From CAZFLD01 sp964519835 (GTDB lineage: Bacteria; Spirochaetota; Spirochaetia; DSM-27196; CAZFLD01), in NCBI GenBank assembly GCA_964519835.1, contig CAZFLD010000029.1:1-46682 (forward strand): DNA of 46,682 bases, read 5' to 3'. Positions 34,401 through 41,918 of this stretch are shown here, piece by piece; within the stretch, counting starts at the first letter, position 1; each line of letters begins with the position of its first letter. The notes under the pieces were generated by a model, which searched no databases, was not told the DNA's origin, and was given only the letters and a program-made list of their open reading frames with translations. The translations under genes were made by a program, and so were the position numbers.

Positions 34401-34879
34401 AACATGTCGCCAAGATCAAGGGGGTCCAGCCGATCGTGAACCGTTATTTTTTTTATCCGACCGCGAAAGTCGTCAACCGGCGGCAGTGGCGTGAGCGCAG
34501 CTCGAAGAGGTGCAACCACAACCTGTCGTTCTCCCGCCAAGAGCCCGGCCAAAACGTGGGACCGACGGCCGAATACCGGGGAAGCGGAGGGCGTTTCTCG
34601 ATAAGGAACACTGCCCCACCACGGAAACATGGTCGCCTGAACCCCCGCAGTGTCCAAATCCTTAAGGAGATTCTCAGCTTCCTGCTCCGTTGGTACGATA
34701 ATAAGGGCGGGGCCCGAAATATGTTCGCGAAAACGCCGCAGGACAAAGGCGGGGAAGCTCCCCGCAGCGCCACGAAGGTACAATGGAAAGTCGTGACGCA
34801 CAAACCGCGAAATCGCCTCTTTGATGGGTGGAAACTTCGAGAGGCGCTCGTGTATGCTCGACAGGAAATCATTTGTCAT
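31463..34879 (-). CDS. mfd: Transcription-repair coupling factor Mfd
   Basis: 1138 aa, full length. Mfd pushes stalled RNA polymerase off damaged DNA and recruits UvrA. In order: UvrB-like N-terminal module (LIIVPTEQEAENLLKDL, GEYAVRGEVVDLYLPGSE), CarD-like RNA-polymerase-binding domain (YVVHLNHGIGRFKGIRRI), the translocase with DRLICGDVGYGKTEVALRA, VDEEQRFGVKDKE, LTLTATPIPRTLHMS and YQLRGRVGRSDRLAYAYLLY, and the C-terminal D7 domain (YLELEYSGYIPNSYV). ATG at 34879; its start codon overlaps that of the divergent exported protein. No clear ribosome binding site precedes it. Confidence 0.97.
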   Translation of the reverse strand: MTNDFLSSIHERLSKFPPIKEAISRFVRHDFPLYLRGAAGSFPAFVLRRFREHISGPALIIVPTEQEAENLLKDLDTAGVQATMFPWWGSVPYRETPSASPVFGRRSHVLAGLLAGERQVVVAPLRAALTPLPPVDDFRGRIKKITVHDRLDPLDLGDMLEELGYLRVPRVSVPGEYAVRGEVVDLYLPGSESAVRLLFSFDTIETIRLFDVESQSSIDRLKYVELYPRKEVVWTKERIAALRRRIETLEEFKGSASAAPDVSRVDQVCLPLEEGRRLAGEEIYFPLAYESPGLLVDYFGESPAVFFLESERLDAAEGALAKEYSGLFYTERGRRPIPSPERLLVGLDALRGVGRRVEFVSLGVDSANVINLGAVAPRSFFGNVEFLKEELTSLGESGYEIWVFADTDVQAGRISHLLREFDLRVVPEELSTGFSVPDLFFAVIEEREIFGRRRRLPRSVKKVHSAAIDSFVELSEGDYVVHLNHGIGRFKGIRRIKTGNNERDYIHLEFAGEEFVYVPIEQVNLVQRYIGSEGAPPRLDRIGGTSWEKRKSRVKKSVEDLAERLVKLYSKRRTAKGFAFPKDSEWQVEFEAAFPYEETRDQLSCIADVKADMERPAPMDRLICGDVGYGKTEVALRAAFKAVSAGKQVALLAPTTILVEQHYENFSDRLNRFPVETAMLSRFIAPAEQKKALAGIADGSVDLVVGTHRLLQRDVKFKDLGVLIVDEEQRFGVKDKERLKELKTSVDCLTLTATPIPRTLHMSLLKIRDMSVLQTPPNNRLPIETVIQEFDEDLVANAIRQEVERGGQVYYLHNRVETLDQVALFLNRVVPEVLVESAHGQMASSELEDIMHRFIHGGFQVLVATTIIENGIDIPNVNSIIIDRADMYGISQLYQLRGRVGRSDRLAYAYLLYPGEHALTELAMKRLRIISDFTELGSGFKVALKDLEVRGAGNLLGREQSGDILSVGFDLYVKLLDEAIREIESDGAEAPEAETYLELEYSGYIPNSYVADATEKMEVYKKIASISDEKELDAVVAELEDRFGPPPDEVQSLMSLAEIRILCKKLHIASLKERRSVVDVEFGKVSAINASRVVELVSSSAGKVRLDPKRPNVLILESDVVGLKEKSEFLLGRLQLLL

Positions 34880-35870
34880 GACTAAAAAAGTCTTTGCAGC
34901 GATCCTGCTGGCGCAGATCGCCCTATTCTCCTTTGGACAAAGTCTTGGACAATCGGTTCCAGGAGCCCGTAGCAGCTCGTCGGGTCACGATGTTGAGGTC
35001 GCAATCCGCTTTTTTGATAAGGAGATATACACACCGTCGAGTACCGTCATGATTCAGCTTATTGTGCGGAACAACGGACTCTCACCGTTTCGCTTCCGCT
35101 TGGCGGAAAACCCCGTGTACAACGTAGACATCGATGTTCGGACGGCCCAGGGAACGACGCTGACGGACAGCGAGGAGTTTACCAACTCCCGTCAGGCGGT
35201 TCAACCGGTGTTTTATCGTGAGATCAGTCTCGGCACGCGCGAGGAGTACGCCGTACTGCTGGACTTGGACATGTTTGTTGAGGTGGATACCGCCGGGGTC
35301 TACACGATTAGTGCCTTGTTCTATCCCGAGCTCAACTACATCAGCGGTCAATCTGCCCTTCGCTCAAACGAGCTTATCCTGTCGATGATTCCCGATTTCG
35401 CCGACGCCGACGATGTGTCTGAACGCATCGCCCAAGAAGGCGGACTGCTGCTTGTACAGGAGGACCTTTCGCCGGACGAGGTTGTGCGTCAAACGATTGT
35501 GGCACGCATGCAGGATGACTGGAACCGGTTTTTCCTCTACATGGATTTGGAGGAGCTGTACACCGAAGTTCCCGCCAGACGCCGTACGTTTACCGCCCTG
35601 TCCGCGGCCGAACAGGACGAGCGCCTCGATGAGTTCCGCGAAACGCTTATGATGACAAATACCGACGAGCAAATCGCCGATAGGCCGATCTCATACCAAA
35701 TCCTGTCCACCTACTACACGCCTACGGAGGGCGTGGTTGTTGCAGATCAACGGTTTGAGTATCCGGACTTTATCGAAGTACGCCGATACACCTATCAGCT
35801 TGAACGTCGCGACAACGTGTGGGAAATTTCCGGCTATACTGTACAGAACAGAGGCACGGAGGCTCCCTGA
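34878..35870 (+). CDS. Exported protein with BsuPI-like beta domain
   Basis: 330 aa from the ATG at 34878, which starts a signal peptide (MTKKVFAAILLAQIALFSFG). Residues about 35-150 (IRFFDKEIYTPSSTVMIQLI, NNGLSPFRFRLAENPVYNVD) resemble the immunoglobulin-like BsuPI/intracellular-proteinase-inhibitor fold, seen in many exported spirochaete proteins. The C-terminal part (WNRFFLYMDLEELYTEV; VVADQRFEYPDFIEVRRYTY) looks like an NTF2-type or lipocalin-like module. Probably periplasmic; function unknown. The start codon overlaps that of mfd on the other strand. Followed by the PilZ gene after 3 nt. Confidence 0.8.
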   Translation: MTKKVFAAILLAQIALFSFGQSLGQSVPGARSSSSGHDVEVAIRFFDKEIYTPSSTVMIQLIVRNNGLSPFRFRLAENPVYNVDIDVRTAQGTTLTDSEEFTNSRQAVQPVFYREISLGTREEYAVLLDLDMFVEVDTAGVYTISALFYPELNYISGQSALRSNELILSMIPDFADADDVSERIAQEGGLLLVQEDLSPDEVVRQTIVARMQDDWNRFFLYMDLEELYTEVPARRRTFTALSAAEQDERLDEFRETLMMTNTDEQIADRPISYQILSTYYTPTEGVVVADQRFEYPDFIEVRRYTYQLERRDNVWEISGYTVQNRGTEAP

Positions 35871-35873
35871 GGA

Positions 35874-36608
35874 ATGAAAATTCTTCTCATTGCTGAACGG
35901 GACGAGGTGCGTGACACGGTAGAGTCGCACTTGGGTCCGCAGCATGCAGAAATAATCCGATATCGCAATCCCATAAAGGCCATGGACAACCTCGATGAAA
36001 TCGAGCCGCACGTGGTTCTTTTTAGTGCCCAGGACTTTCCGCGCCACTGGAAGCCGTTTTTGGCACTTCTGCGGAGCACATGGGACAAAAGCGAAAGTGT
36101 CTTTGTGCTCTTGAAAGGCGATGACTTCACCGAGGAAGAAGCGGCAAAGGCGCAGGCTCTTCAGGTCAACGGCGTTGTGCACGAGGATCTTGCCAACGCC
36201 CACGAGCTCAACCGCCTTCGTGAAGTCCTGGGCGAGTATTCCGTCCTCTCCGAAGGCCGGGGCGAATCCCGCTCGCCGGTCGATGACGATGACGGAGTTC
36301 GCCTTGTGTTGACTCACCCACTCTCACACCGCCTTATCACGGGCACCGTGAGGGATCTTTCTACCTCCGGTCTGTCGTTCGAGGCCGACAACAAACGGGT
36401 TACTGCGGGGCTCGAGCAGGGTATGCGTTTTGCAGGCTCCACCCTCCGCCTTAGGGATTCCATCTATCCCATCGACGCAAAGCTTGTTCGCACCGGAGCT
36501 AATCTTGGTGTTGAGATCGAGCGTATTCCCGACGGCGGTCGGCAGGAGCTCGAGGCTGTCGTGGAGAAAATCTCACAGAAGTCCACAGGCGGGAACGGGC
36601 TTCGTTGA
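35874..36608 (+). CDS. Pseudo-receiver plus PilZ-like domain protein
   Basis: 244 aa. Residues 1-125 have the alternating alpha/beta pattern of a response-regulator receiver (MKILLIAERDEVRDTV; IEPHVVLFSAQDF; SVFVLLKGDDF; VNGVVHEDLAN), but the phospho-acceptor Asp after VVLF is absent, so it cannot be a standard receiver. Residues about 140-235 form a PilZ-like beta-barrel: SHRLITGTVRDLSTSGLSFE carries the D-x-S-x-x-G motif, while the leading RxxxR is not complete. PilZ domains bind cyclic di-GMP; binding here is doubtful. Start at 35874, 3 nt after the upstream gene. Confidence 0.8.
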   Translation: MKILLIAERDEVRDTVESHLGPQHAEIIRYRNPIKAMDNLDEIEPHVVLFSAQDFPRHWKPFLALLRSTWDKSESVFVLLKGDDFTEEEAAKAQALQVNGVVHEDLANAHELNRLREVLGEYSVLSEGRGESRSPVDDDDGVRLVLTHPLSHRLITGTVRDLSTSGLSFEADNKRVTAGLEQGMRFAGSTLRLRDSIYPIDAKLVRTGANLGVEIERIPDGGRQELEAVVEKISQKSTGGNGLR

Positions 36609-36653
36609 CATCTCCCTAAACCGGCTCATACTATTGTGTAGGGAGATACAATT

Positions 36654-37058
36654 GTGAGTGTGGCCATTTATCTTGAAACAAAAGAGCTCTACGAAATCAT
36701 CCCTGCGCAAAGAGAGTATTCCGGAGACGCACGGGCGTTTTCCGGTGCACCGAGGCGGCATCCCTATGACCGCTCGAAGCTCCTCCTCGTGCCCGAACCC
36801 TGGACGGAGCCTACGTACCTACTGGAGTTTCGTCTGGAAGACATCGTCCACGTAGAAGACCAGTCGAGCCTGGCCAACACGGAGGGCGAGAGCCTGACAA
36901 TGGTGCGGATTTGGGTACGCCACGGGGCGATCGGCGTGGAGCTGCGGCCATTTCATGTGGAGAAAGCCGGCCGGGAGCCGGATAAGGCCGCCACATCGCC
37001 TCCAGCGGAGACGCCGCCCGCGGCCGGCCGGGCAAACAGGAAGTCGCTTGCGCGTTAA
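36654..37058 (+). CDS. Small conserved protein upstream of metK, unknown function
   Basis: 134 aa with GTG start at 36654 after GGGAG. Residues 1-95 look like a compact beta-rich domain (YLETKELYEIIPAQREY; PTYLLEFRLEDIVHVEDQ; MVRIWVRHGAIGVELRPFHV). The last 40 residues are Pro/Ala-rich and disordered. No family recognised. It overlaps the metK start by 11 nt, indicating translational coupling. Confidence 0.7.
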   Translation: MSVAIYLETKELYEIIPAQREYSGDARAFSGAPRRHPYDRSKLLLVPEPWTEPTYLLEFRLEDIVHVEDQSSLANTEGESLTMVRIWVRHGAIGVELRPFHVEKAGREPDKAATSPPAETPPAAGRANRKSLAR

Positions 37059-38235
37059 AGGCGACTACACCTTCACGTCCGAGAGCGTCGGAGAAGGGCA
37101 CCCCGACAAGCTCTGCGATCAAGTCGCCGACGTTGTCCTCGACGACGCAATTCGCCAAGACGCGGACTCCAAAGTCGCTTGTGAGTGCTTGGTTACAACG
37201 GGCCTTGTACTTGTGGCCGGCGAGCTCACCACATCGGGCTACATCGACATTCAGTACCTCGTACGGGACTTGCTCGAACGAATCGGCTACGATTCTCCCG
37301 ATTGCGGTATGGATTACCACAGTTGCTCGGTCCTCTCGAGCCTTCACGATCAAAGTCCGGACATAGCTCGAGGCCTTGCCGGATCCGGCCGCGGTCACGG
37401 TGCCGGCGACCAAGGAATGATGTTCGGCTACGCCTGCCGCGACACACCGGAGCTTATGCCCGCTCCCATCCACTACGCCCACGCCATCATCAAACGTGCC
37501 GCCATGGTGCGTCGGGACGGCACACTGCCCTACCTGCTCCCCGACGGCAAGTGCCAGGTCACCGTTCGCTACGAGGACGGCAAGCCCTCCGCCGTGGAGA
37601 CGGTTGTGTTGTCGCTTCACCATCGGGACGATCCGCCGGGGCTCTCCCTTTCCACCGGTTCCGAGCGCGAGGCGATCATCGAGGAGATAATCAAGCCCGC
37701 TATCACCGGAGATCTCCTATCGTCCAATCCGAGCTACCTGATTAACCCCGCCGGTCAATTTGTCGTCGGCGGACCTGCTGCAGATACCGGCGTGACCGGA
37801 AGAAAGAGTATGGTCGACTCCTACGGCGCCATGGCGCGACACGGCGGCGGTGCCTTTTCCGGCAAGGACCCGTCGAAGGTAGACCGCTCCGCGGCATACG
37901 TAGCGCGCTACATTGCCAAAAACCTCGTTGCTTCCGGTGCTTGTGACGAGTGCGAAGTGGAGCTTTCCTACGCCATCGGTGTTGCAGAGCCGGTCTCGGT
38001 CTTTGTGTCGACATTTGATACGGCAACGTGCGAAGAGGAGAGGATCGCCGCGGTCGTCCGGAAGCATTTTCCACTCACTCCCGACGAGATCATTGAGCGG
38101 TTTGACCTCCTAAGGCCGATCTATTCACAAACCGCGTGCTACGGCCACTTCGGTCGCGGCGATTTTGCGTGGGAGGCGGTGGATTTGGCCAACGTCTTGG
38201 CCGACGAGCTCGAGGTGGTAAAGGAGGGTGCGTGA
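37048..38235 (+). CDS. metK: S-adenosylmethionine synthetase
   Basis: 395 aa from the TTG at 37048, preceded by AGGAAG; longer in-frame starts lie inside the upstream gene. Makes S-adenosylmethionine from methionine and ATP. The family signature is complete: YTFTSESVGEGHPDKLCDQV, GAGDQGMMFGYACRDTPELM (the GAGDQG loop), NPAGQFVVGGPAADTGVTGR, GGGAFSGKDPSKVDRSAAY and YGHFGRGDFAWE. The end overlaps amrS by GTGA. Its product is consumed by several enzymes encoded in this window (TrmD, TrmB, radical SAM). Confidence 0.97.
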   Translation: MRVKGDYTFTSESVGEGHPDKLCDQVADVVLDDAIRQDADSKVACECLVTTGLVLVAGELTTSGYIDIQYLVRDLLERIGYDSPDCGMDYHSCSVLSSLHDQSPDIARGLAGSGRGHGAGDQGMMFGYACRDTPELMPAPIHYAHAIIKRAAMVRRDGTLPYLLPDGKCQVTVRYEDGKPSAVETVVLSLHHRDDPPGLSLSTGSEREAIIEEIIKPAITGDLLSSNPSYLINPAGQFVVGGPAADTGVTGRKSMVDSYGAMARHGGGAFSGKDPSKVDRSAAYVARYIAKNLVASGACDECEVELSYAIGVAEPVSVFVSTFDTATCEEERIAAVVRKHFPLTPDEIIERFDLLRPIYSQTACYGHFGRGDFAWEAVDLANVLADELEVVKEGA

Positions 38236-39224
38236 AAGCCGGGCGGTTTTACGTCGCGCCGGAGAGAGCCGGGGGCCGAGTGCAATGCACACTCTGCCCG
38301 CACCGGTGCTCGATTGCCGACGGGAGACGCGGTATATGCGGGGTTCGCCAAGCAGAGGACGGCAAAATCGTCCTTCCGTTTTTCGGCGCCGCCTCCGCGT
38401 TGGCCGTGGATCCGATCGAAAAAAAACCGCTCTATCACTTTTACCCAGGAAGCTCGATTCTCTCGATCGGTTTTCTCGGCTGTTCGTTGCGATGCCCGTT
38501 CTGCCAGAACTACGAGATCTCACAGCAAACAACACGACAGACGAGCTACGTTTCCCCTGAGGAGCTGGTTGCCCAAGCGCAGGACGCGGGATCGGCCGGC
38601 ATCGCCTATACCTACAACGAGCCAACCGTTCACTTGGAATACGTCCTAGAGACGGCGCACCTGGCGCGCGAGGCGGGCCTAAAAAACGTCCTTGTCACGG
38701 CCGGCTACCTCAATGGAGCGCCAACCGACGAGCTTTTTTCCGTAGTCGACGCCGCAAATGTTGACCTCAAAACCTTTCAGGCAAATCGGTATCAAACGGA
38801 GCTCGGCGCCGACCTGGAGCCGGTTCTGGCGTTTATTCGCGCAGCGGCGAGGCGCATTCACGTGGAAGTAACAACACTCGTCGTCCCCGACTTCAATGCC
38901 TCGGAAGCCGAAATCGCCCAGATCGCGGGCTTTGTGGCAGAATGCTCACCCGATATACCCCTGCACCTCAGCGCCTACTTCCCCCACCACAAGCTTCGTA
39001 CCAGGCCCACCGAAGCCGGTGAGATTGTCGATTTCGTGCGTGTGGCGCGCAGACATCTGAGCTACGTCTACGAGGGAAACACGGGCGGACCCGCGGACAC
39101 GAGATGCGGGAGCTGCAACGCCGTGCTGGTGGCGCGGCGTCGTTATCACATCGATACGACGGGCCTCTCTTCCGACGGAAGATGCAATACGTGCGGCGCG
39201 GCTACTCCCATTGTAGTGGAGTGA
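38232..39224 (+). CDS. amrS: AmmeMemoRadiSam-type radical SAM protein AmrS
   Basis: 330 aa, GTG start at 38232 overlapping the metK stop (GTGA), with AAGGAGG in front. Related to pyruvate formate-lyase activating enzymes. N-terminal Cys motif CTLCPHRCSIADG, then the radical SAM cluster motif GCSLRCPFCQN (C-x3-C-x2-C). YTYNEPTVHLEY and NVDLKTFQANRY are typical. The C-terminus holds two CxxC pairs (CGSCNAVL, CNTCG), probably zinc or iron binding. The family is usually found with AmrA and AmrB (Memo), not seen here; the substrate of the system is unknown. Confidence 0.9.
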   Translation: MKAGRFYVAPERAGGRVQCTLCPHRCSIADGRRGICGVRQAEDGKIVLPFFGAASALAVDPIEKKPLYHFYPGSSILSIGFLGCSLRCPFCQNYEISQQTTRQTSYVSPEELVAQAQDAGSAGIAYTYNEPTVHLEYVLETAHLAREAGLKNVLVTAGYLNGAPTDELFSVVDAANVDLKTFQANRYQTELGADLEPVLAFIRAAARRIHVEVTTLVVPDFNASEAEIAQIAGFVAECSPDIPLHLSAYFPHHKLRTRPTEAGEIVDFVRVARRHLSYVYEGNTGGPADTRCGSCNAVLVARRRYHIDTTGLSSDGRCNTCGAATPIVVE

Positions 39225-39228
39225 CCGG

Positions 39229-39258
39229 GGCCGCACGTCGGTCCCGTGGGGCCTGTTT
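39229..39258 (+). terminator. Intrinsic terminator after metK-amrS
   Basis: GGCCGCACG (39229-39237) pairs with CGTGGGGCC (39245-39253) in eight of nine positions, with a 7-nt loop, followed by TGTTT. It begins five bases after the amrS stop codon. Confidence 0.5.
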
Positions 39259-39284
39259 GAAGCCCGCCGGCGCTTTTCTCCCGC

Positions 39285-39314
39285 TTGACAGACACCCCAA
39301 AAACACGATATTGT
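39285..39314 (+). promoter_or_regulatory. Promoter of tRNA-Asn
   Basis: Perfect -35 TTGACA (39285-39290), 18-bp spacer, -10 TATTGT (39309-39314). The expected start is close to 39321, about seven bases before the mature tRNA 5' end. Confidence 0.6.
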
Positions 39315-39327
39315 GCGCCCTACTTAT

Positions 39328-39400
39328 TCCCCTGTAGCTCAGTCGGTAGAGCAAGTGGCTGTTAACCACTGGGTCGTTGGTTCGAGTCCAGCCGGGGGAG
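39328..39400 (+). tRNA. tRNA-Asn(GUU)
   Basis: 73-nt cloverleaf: acceptor stem TCCCCTG with CGGGGGA, D arm AGCTCAGTCGGTAGAGC, anticodon arm AGTGG-CTGTTAA-CCACT with anticodon GTT, and T arm with GGTTCGAGTCC. No CCA is encoded. Confidence 0.97.
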
Positions 39401-39520
39401 CTTTTGCGTGAGGCGCGGCGGAAACGCCGGGCCGTACCCGCGCTCCCAGGCCGCCTATCACGGCCTGTACCGGCTGCGGTGCACGCACCCCGCGCCCGGC
39501 TATTCGTGGCGTGGGGAAAC

Positions 39521-39592
39521 GGGCGGTTAACTCAGTGGTAGAGTGCTTGCTTCACACGCAAGAAGTCGCCAGTTCAAATCTGGCATCGCCCA
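39521..39592 (+). tRNA. tRNA-Val(CAC), attachment site of an integrated element
   Basis: 72-nt cloverleaf: acceptor GGGCGGT with ATCGCCC, D arm AACTCAGTGGTAGAGT, anticodon arm CTTGC-TTCACAC-GCAAG with anticodon CAC, T arm AGTTCAAATCT. No CCA is encoded. Accessory DNA with a tyrosine-integrase remnant begins directly behind its 3' end, the usual place for the attL core. The 119 bp between this tRNA and tRNA-Asn (39401-39520) are GC-rich and show no gene. Confidence 0.96.
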
Positions 39593-39658
39593 CGACAACC
39601 CGTTACAGGCTAATGATTTACAAGGTTGGTTTTCCGGCGTCGTAACGGACTTTGGAGC

Positions 39659-39691
39659 TTGGCAACAGATTGGCAACAGCTTGGCAACAGA
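39659..39691 (+). repeat. Three 11-bp direct repeats beside the tRNA (candidate integrase arm sites)
   Basis: TTGGCAACAG occurs at 39659, 39670 and 39681, an exact 11-bp period, about 70-100 bp past the tRNA 3' end. Direct repeats at such a place commonly serve as arm-type binding sites for the N-terminal domain of the integrase. Confidence 0.7.
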
Positions 39692-40510
39692 TAGTTTGCG
39701 CCAAGGAAGGGCCTTCAAACGTGCCGGCGAAAAGACGTGGTCTATTTACTGGTGGGATCACGACGGCAAGCGCCACACTATGCGGACCCGCGAAACCGCC
39801 CGCAGCCGCGCCCAAAAGATAGCCGATCAGAAACAAGCGGAAGCCCTCGGTCCCCGAGATGCTCCCAGCCTCAGGGACTACTGCACACTGCGTGGATGGT
39901 TTCTCGAGCGATGCTCGTACTGCGCGGCGAAAGGTCTGAAGCCCTCCACGCGAGAGGGACACCGATACCGACTCTATGAGACGGTCCTGCCCGAGTGGGG
40001 AGACCGACCGCTTGATGAGATCAATACGGTTGAGTTCGAGCGATGGATACTCGCCCAAAAGAAGTACAAGAACCGCAGCAAGAACGCGCTGAAAAACACC
40101 CTCTCAATTGTTTTCGACCAGGCCATGCGCGAGGACCTCGTGACGACGAATCCGATCGCGCGGGTCTACTTTCTCAAAGAGGACGATCGCGAGGAGCGCC
40201 CGGGCCTCTCGACGTGGGAAGTCTCCAAGCTCTTTCCCGCCGGCGACAAGGCATTTGCCAAGGTATGGGACCCGTGGTGGCACGGGGTGTTCTTCGAAAC
40301 GCAGTTTGCGACCGCCGCGCGGACGGGCGAGATGCGAGCGCTCATGTGGGACGCAATTATCATCCCTCACCGGATTGTGCGGCTTTTTCGCCTTGTGGAC
40401 TCCCGGCGAGAGATCACGCTGCCGACCACTATGACCACCCGGAGCTTACGATCCGGGAAAAAGGCCTGGCCCAATACGCCGATCCGATCGAGGGGATATT
40501 TCCTGGGTAA
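39678..40510 (+). pseudogene. Decayed tyrosine recombinase (phage-type integrase)
   Basis: The first 230 or so codons read as an integrase: an arm-binding-like start (RAFKRAGEKTWSIYWWDHDG), a SAM-like core-binding domain (LYETVLPEWGDRPLDEI; SKNALKNTLSIVFDQAMRED; TNPIARVYFLKEDD) and the start of the catalytic domain with the first active Arg in TAARTGEMRALMWD. After that the frame becomes unrelated, while the +1 frame gives DHYDHPELTIREKGLAQYAD to a stop at 40510, which looks like the family's C-terminal tail. The box with H-x-x-R is missing, so an internal deletion with frameshift has destroyed the gene. The start is uncertain (TTG at 39678 or 39696). Confidence 0.7.
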
Positions 40511-40515
40511 TCCTA

Positions 40516-40802
40516 ACATAAGGATCAAAGAACGAACGGTTGTGGCGATCGCTGAAGTACGAGGACATCTACCTGAACTCCTACGAGAGCCTCGGCGAGC
40601 TTCATGAAGGGGTGGAGCGGTACTTCCGGTTCTACAACACCGAACGGTTTCACCAGGGGCTGGACTATCTGACGCCCGAGCAGATGTACCAGTCATTCGC
40701 TACGGACACCCCCCTTGCCGTTGGCAGGGTAGAGATTACCGGGGAGAGGAATTCCTTAAACCCGTTGGAAATTCTGTCTTGACGTTTGGGCCCAGTTCAC
40801 AC
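40516..40802 (+). mobile_element. IS3-family transposase remnant (3' end)
   Basis: ERLWRSLKYEDIYLNSYES, then YFRFYNTERFHQGLDYLTPE is the C-terminal end of an IS3-family OrfB integrase-core transposase, including the Trp-Arg-Ser-Leu-Lys block and the YNxxRxHQxLxYxTP motif. Everything 5' of it, with the first two catalytic acidic residues, is absent; a TAA lies just upstream in frame. The frame closes at 40782, and TGTCTTGACGTTTGGGCCCA just behind it resembles the terminal repeat of such elements. Confidence 0.8.
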
Positions 40803-40896
40803 CCCTCACACACACGTTTTATCGCGGCTTTCCGAACCGTGAATTCGCCTTGGTTGCCGTAGGGTGGAGAGTGCCAGAAAAAAGGTTTCGCGGACA

Positions 40897-41175
40897 CTAT
40901 TCCAACCGTCTTTGCGCTCGTCGATAGACATCCTTCCGGTGGCATATAGCGAAAATCGTTATCATTTCGCCGTCGATTTTCAGGACAACGCGGTAATCGC
41001 CAACTCGGAGTTTTCGATAGCTTCTGAGAGTTTTTCGCAACGGCTCGGAGTACTGATCGGGTTGTGTAAAAAGTCTTTGTTCTATGGCTCGTTGAATTCG
41101 GTCTCGAATGTTTTTGTTGAGTTTGGGAATATCGGAAGTTCGTACGTCGGGATGATAGCGAATCTGGTACGGCAT
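40897..41175 (-). CDS. RelE/ParE-superfamily toxin
   Basis: 92 aa, the usual size. RelE toxins are ribosome-dependent mRNA endonucleases. The pattern YQIRYHPDVRTSDIPKLN, then LRKTLRSYRKLRVGDYRVVL and the C-terminal ITIFAICHRKDVYRRAQRR carries the basic residues and Tyr of the RelE active site. It begins 2 nt after the stop of the antitoxin gene. Both parts look intact. Confidence 0.9.
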   Translation of the reverse strand: MPYQIRYHPDVRTSDIPKLNKNIRDRIQRAIEQRLFTQPDQYSEPLRKTLRSYRKLRVGDYRVVLKIDGEMITIFAICHRKDVYRRAQRRLE

Positions 41176-41177
41176 TT

Positions 41178-41405
41178 TCAGCTCCAGACATCATCGTGCG
41201 ATAGCGCTGTCTCCTCTCGAAATGTCGTCTCTCGCTCTTCTGCCAATTGCGCTAGCGCAACGTCTTCTTCCATCTCAAGAGCTTCTTTAATAAGATCGCG
41301 CGTAACCAACGACATCGATACGCCCTGTCTTTCCGCGCGTTGCTCGATGAGATCATACAGCGACGGATCGACAACAATATTGATCCTCGGATTTTTTGAC
41401 GGCAT
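41178..41405 (-). CDS. Ribbon-helix-helix antitoxin partner of the RelE-like toxin
   Basis: 75 aa from the ATG at 41405, with AGGAGA upstream; the longer frame to 41513 covers the control region. Residues 4-35 (PRINIVVDPSLYDLIEQRAE, QGVSMSLVTRDLI) fit a ribbon-helix-helix DNA-binding domain; the acidic C-terminus (EMEEDVALAQLAEERE) would wrap the toxin. It should repress its own operon. Confidence 0.85.
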   Translation of the reverse strand: MPSKNPRINIVVDPSLYDLIEQRAERQGVSMSLVTRDLIKEALEMEEDVALAQLAEERETTFREETALSHDDVWS

Positions 41406-41423
41406 TGTTTTCTCCTGGTCGCA

Positions 41424-41443
41424 GTGTATCACTTTCGACACAC
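41424..41443 (-). promoter_or_regulatory. Imperfect palindrome upstream of the RelBE-like operon
   Basis: A 20-bp imperfect dyad (GTGTnTC...GAnACAC) lies 19 bp before the antitoxin start and overlaps a candidate -10 TACACT (41423-41428). A weak -35 GAGACA is 18 bp further. It is a likely operator for the ribbon-helix-helix antitoxin. Confidence 0.4.
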
Positions 41444-41513
41444 CTTTGTCTCGAAAATTCCACCGTGTGACGCTTCCTTGCAAATCAGACCTATTCGGCC
41501 GCCAATGCATCAT

Positions 41514-41851
41514 CCTGGGGCTATCAATGCGGAAACGCTTTACGAATAAGAAGATCTAATTTCACGCTTCTTGCGTGCGCCCCCAGGAACGTCCGGCCCC
41601 TGGCTGCCTACGTGTGCTTCGACGAGCCATGGACGGCGAGGAACGCTGTTAACCAGGCAACAAGAGATCGGATGGCGTTTGACGGCCAAAGATTGCCATT
41701 TTTGCCTGCCGTAAACGGGAAGGTCCTCACAGGGCGGGTAGTTCCAGGAAGACTGTACTTATTTGCGTACTTATTCTTTCGAAGCACGGATATATATTCG
41801 GAGTATCACTGCGAAAAGCCATGGAAAATATGACTTGATTACTATTCGCCG
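41514..41851. other. Gene-free accessory stretch
   Basis: No convincing gene. A 73-codon open frame at 41612-41833 has no recognisable features, and the base composition drifts from GC-rich to AT-rich towards the right. It may contain remains of deleted DNA. Confidence 0.5.
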
Positions 41852-41906
41852 TGGTTATACATTGGATATACCTTGGATATATAATGGATATACAATGGTG
41901 TATTAA
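41852..41906 (+). promoter_or_regulatory. Five 11-bp phased direct repeats with embedded TATAAT (operator of the AbrB/Doc operon)
   Basis: Units beginning with TGG start at 41852, 41863, 41874, 41885 and 41896, an exact 11-bp period: TGGTTATACAT, TGGATATACCT, TGGATATATAA, TGGATATACAA, TGGTGTATTAA. A perfect -10 TATAAT lies at 41880-41885, with TATACA (41856-41861) 18 bp upstream as a -35. Repeats on one face of the helix, spanning the promoter, suggest cooperative binding of the antitoxin encoded 13 bp downstream. Confidence 0.75.
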
Positions 41907-41918
41907 TAAGGTTTTCTC

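Noticed and set aside
41612..41833. 73-codon open frame between the two toxin-antitoxin pairs
   Set aside because: No ribosome binding site, no recognisable pattern, in a region of mixed composition.
41852..41906. CRISPR array
   Set aside because: Units are 11 bp with no spacers and lie directly before a toxin-antitoxin operon.
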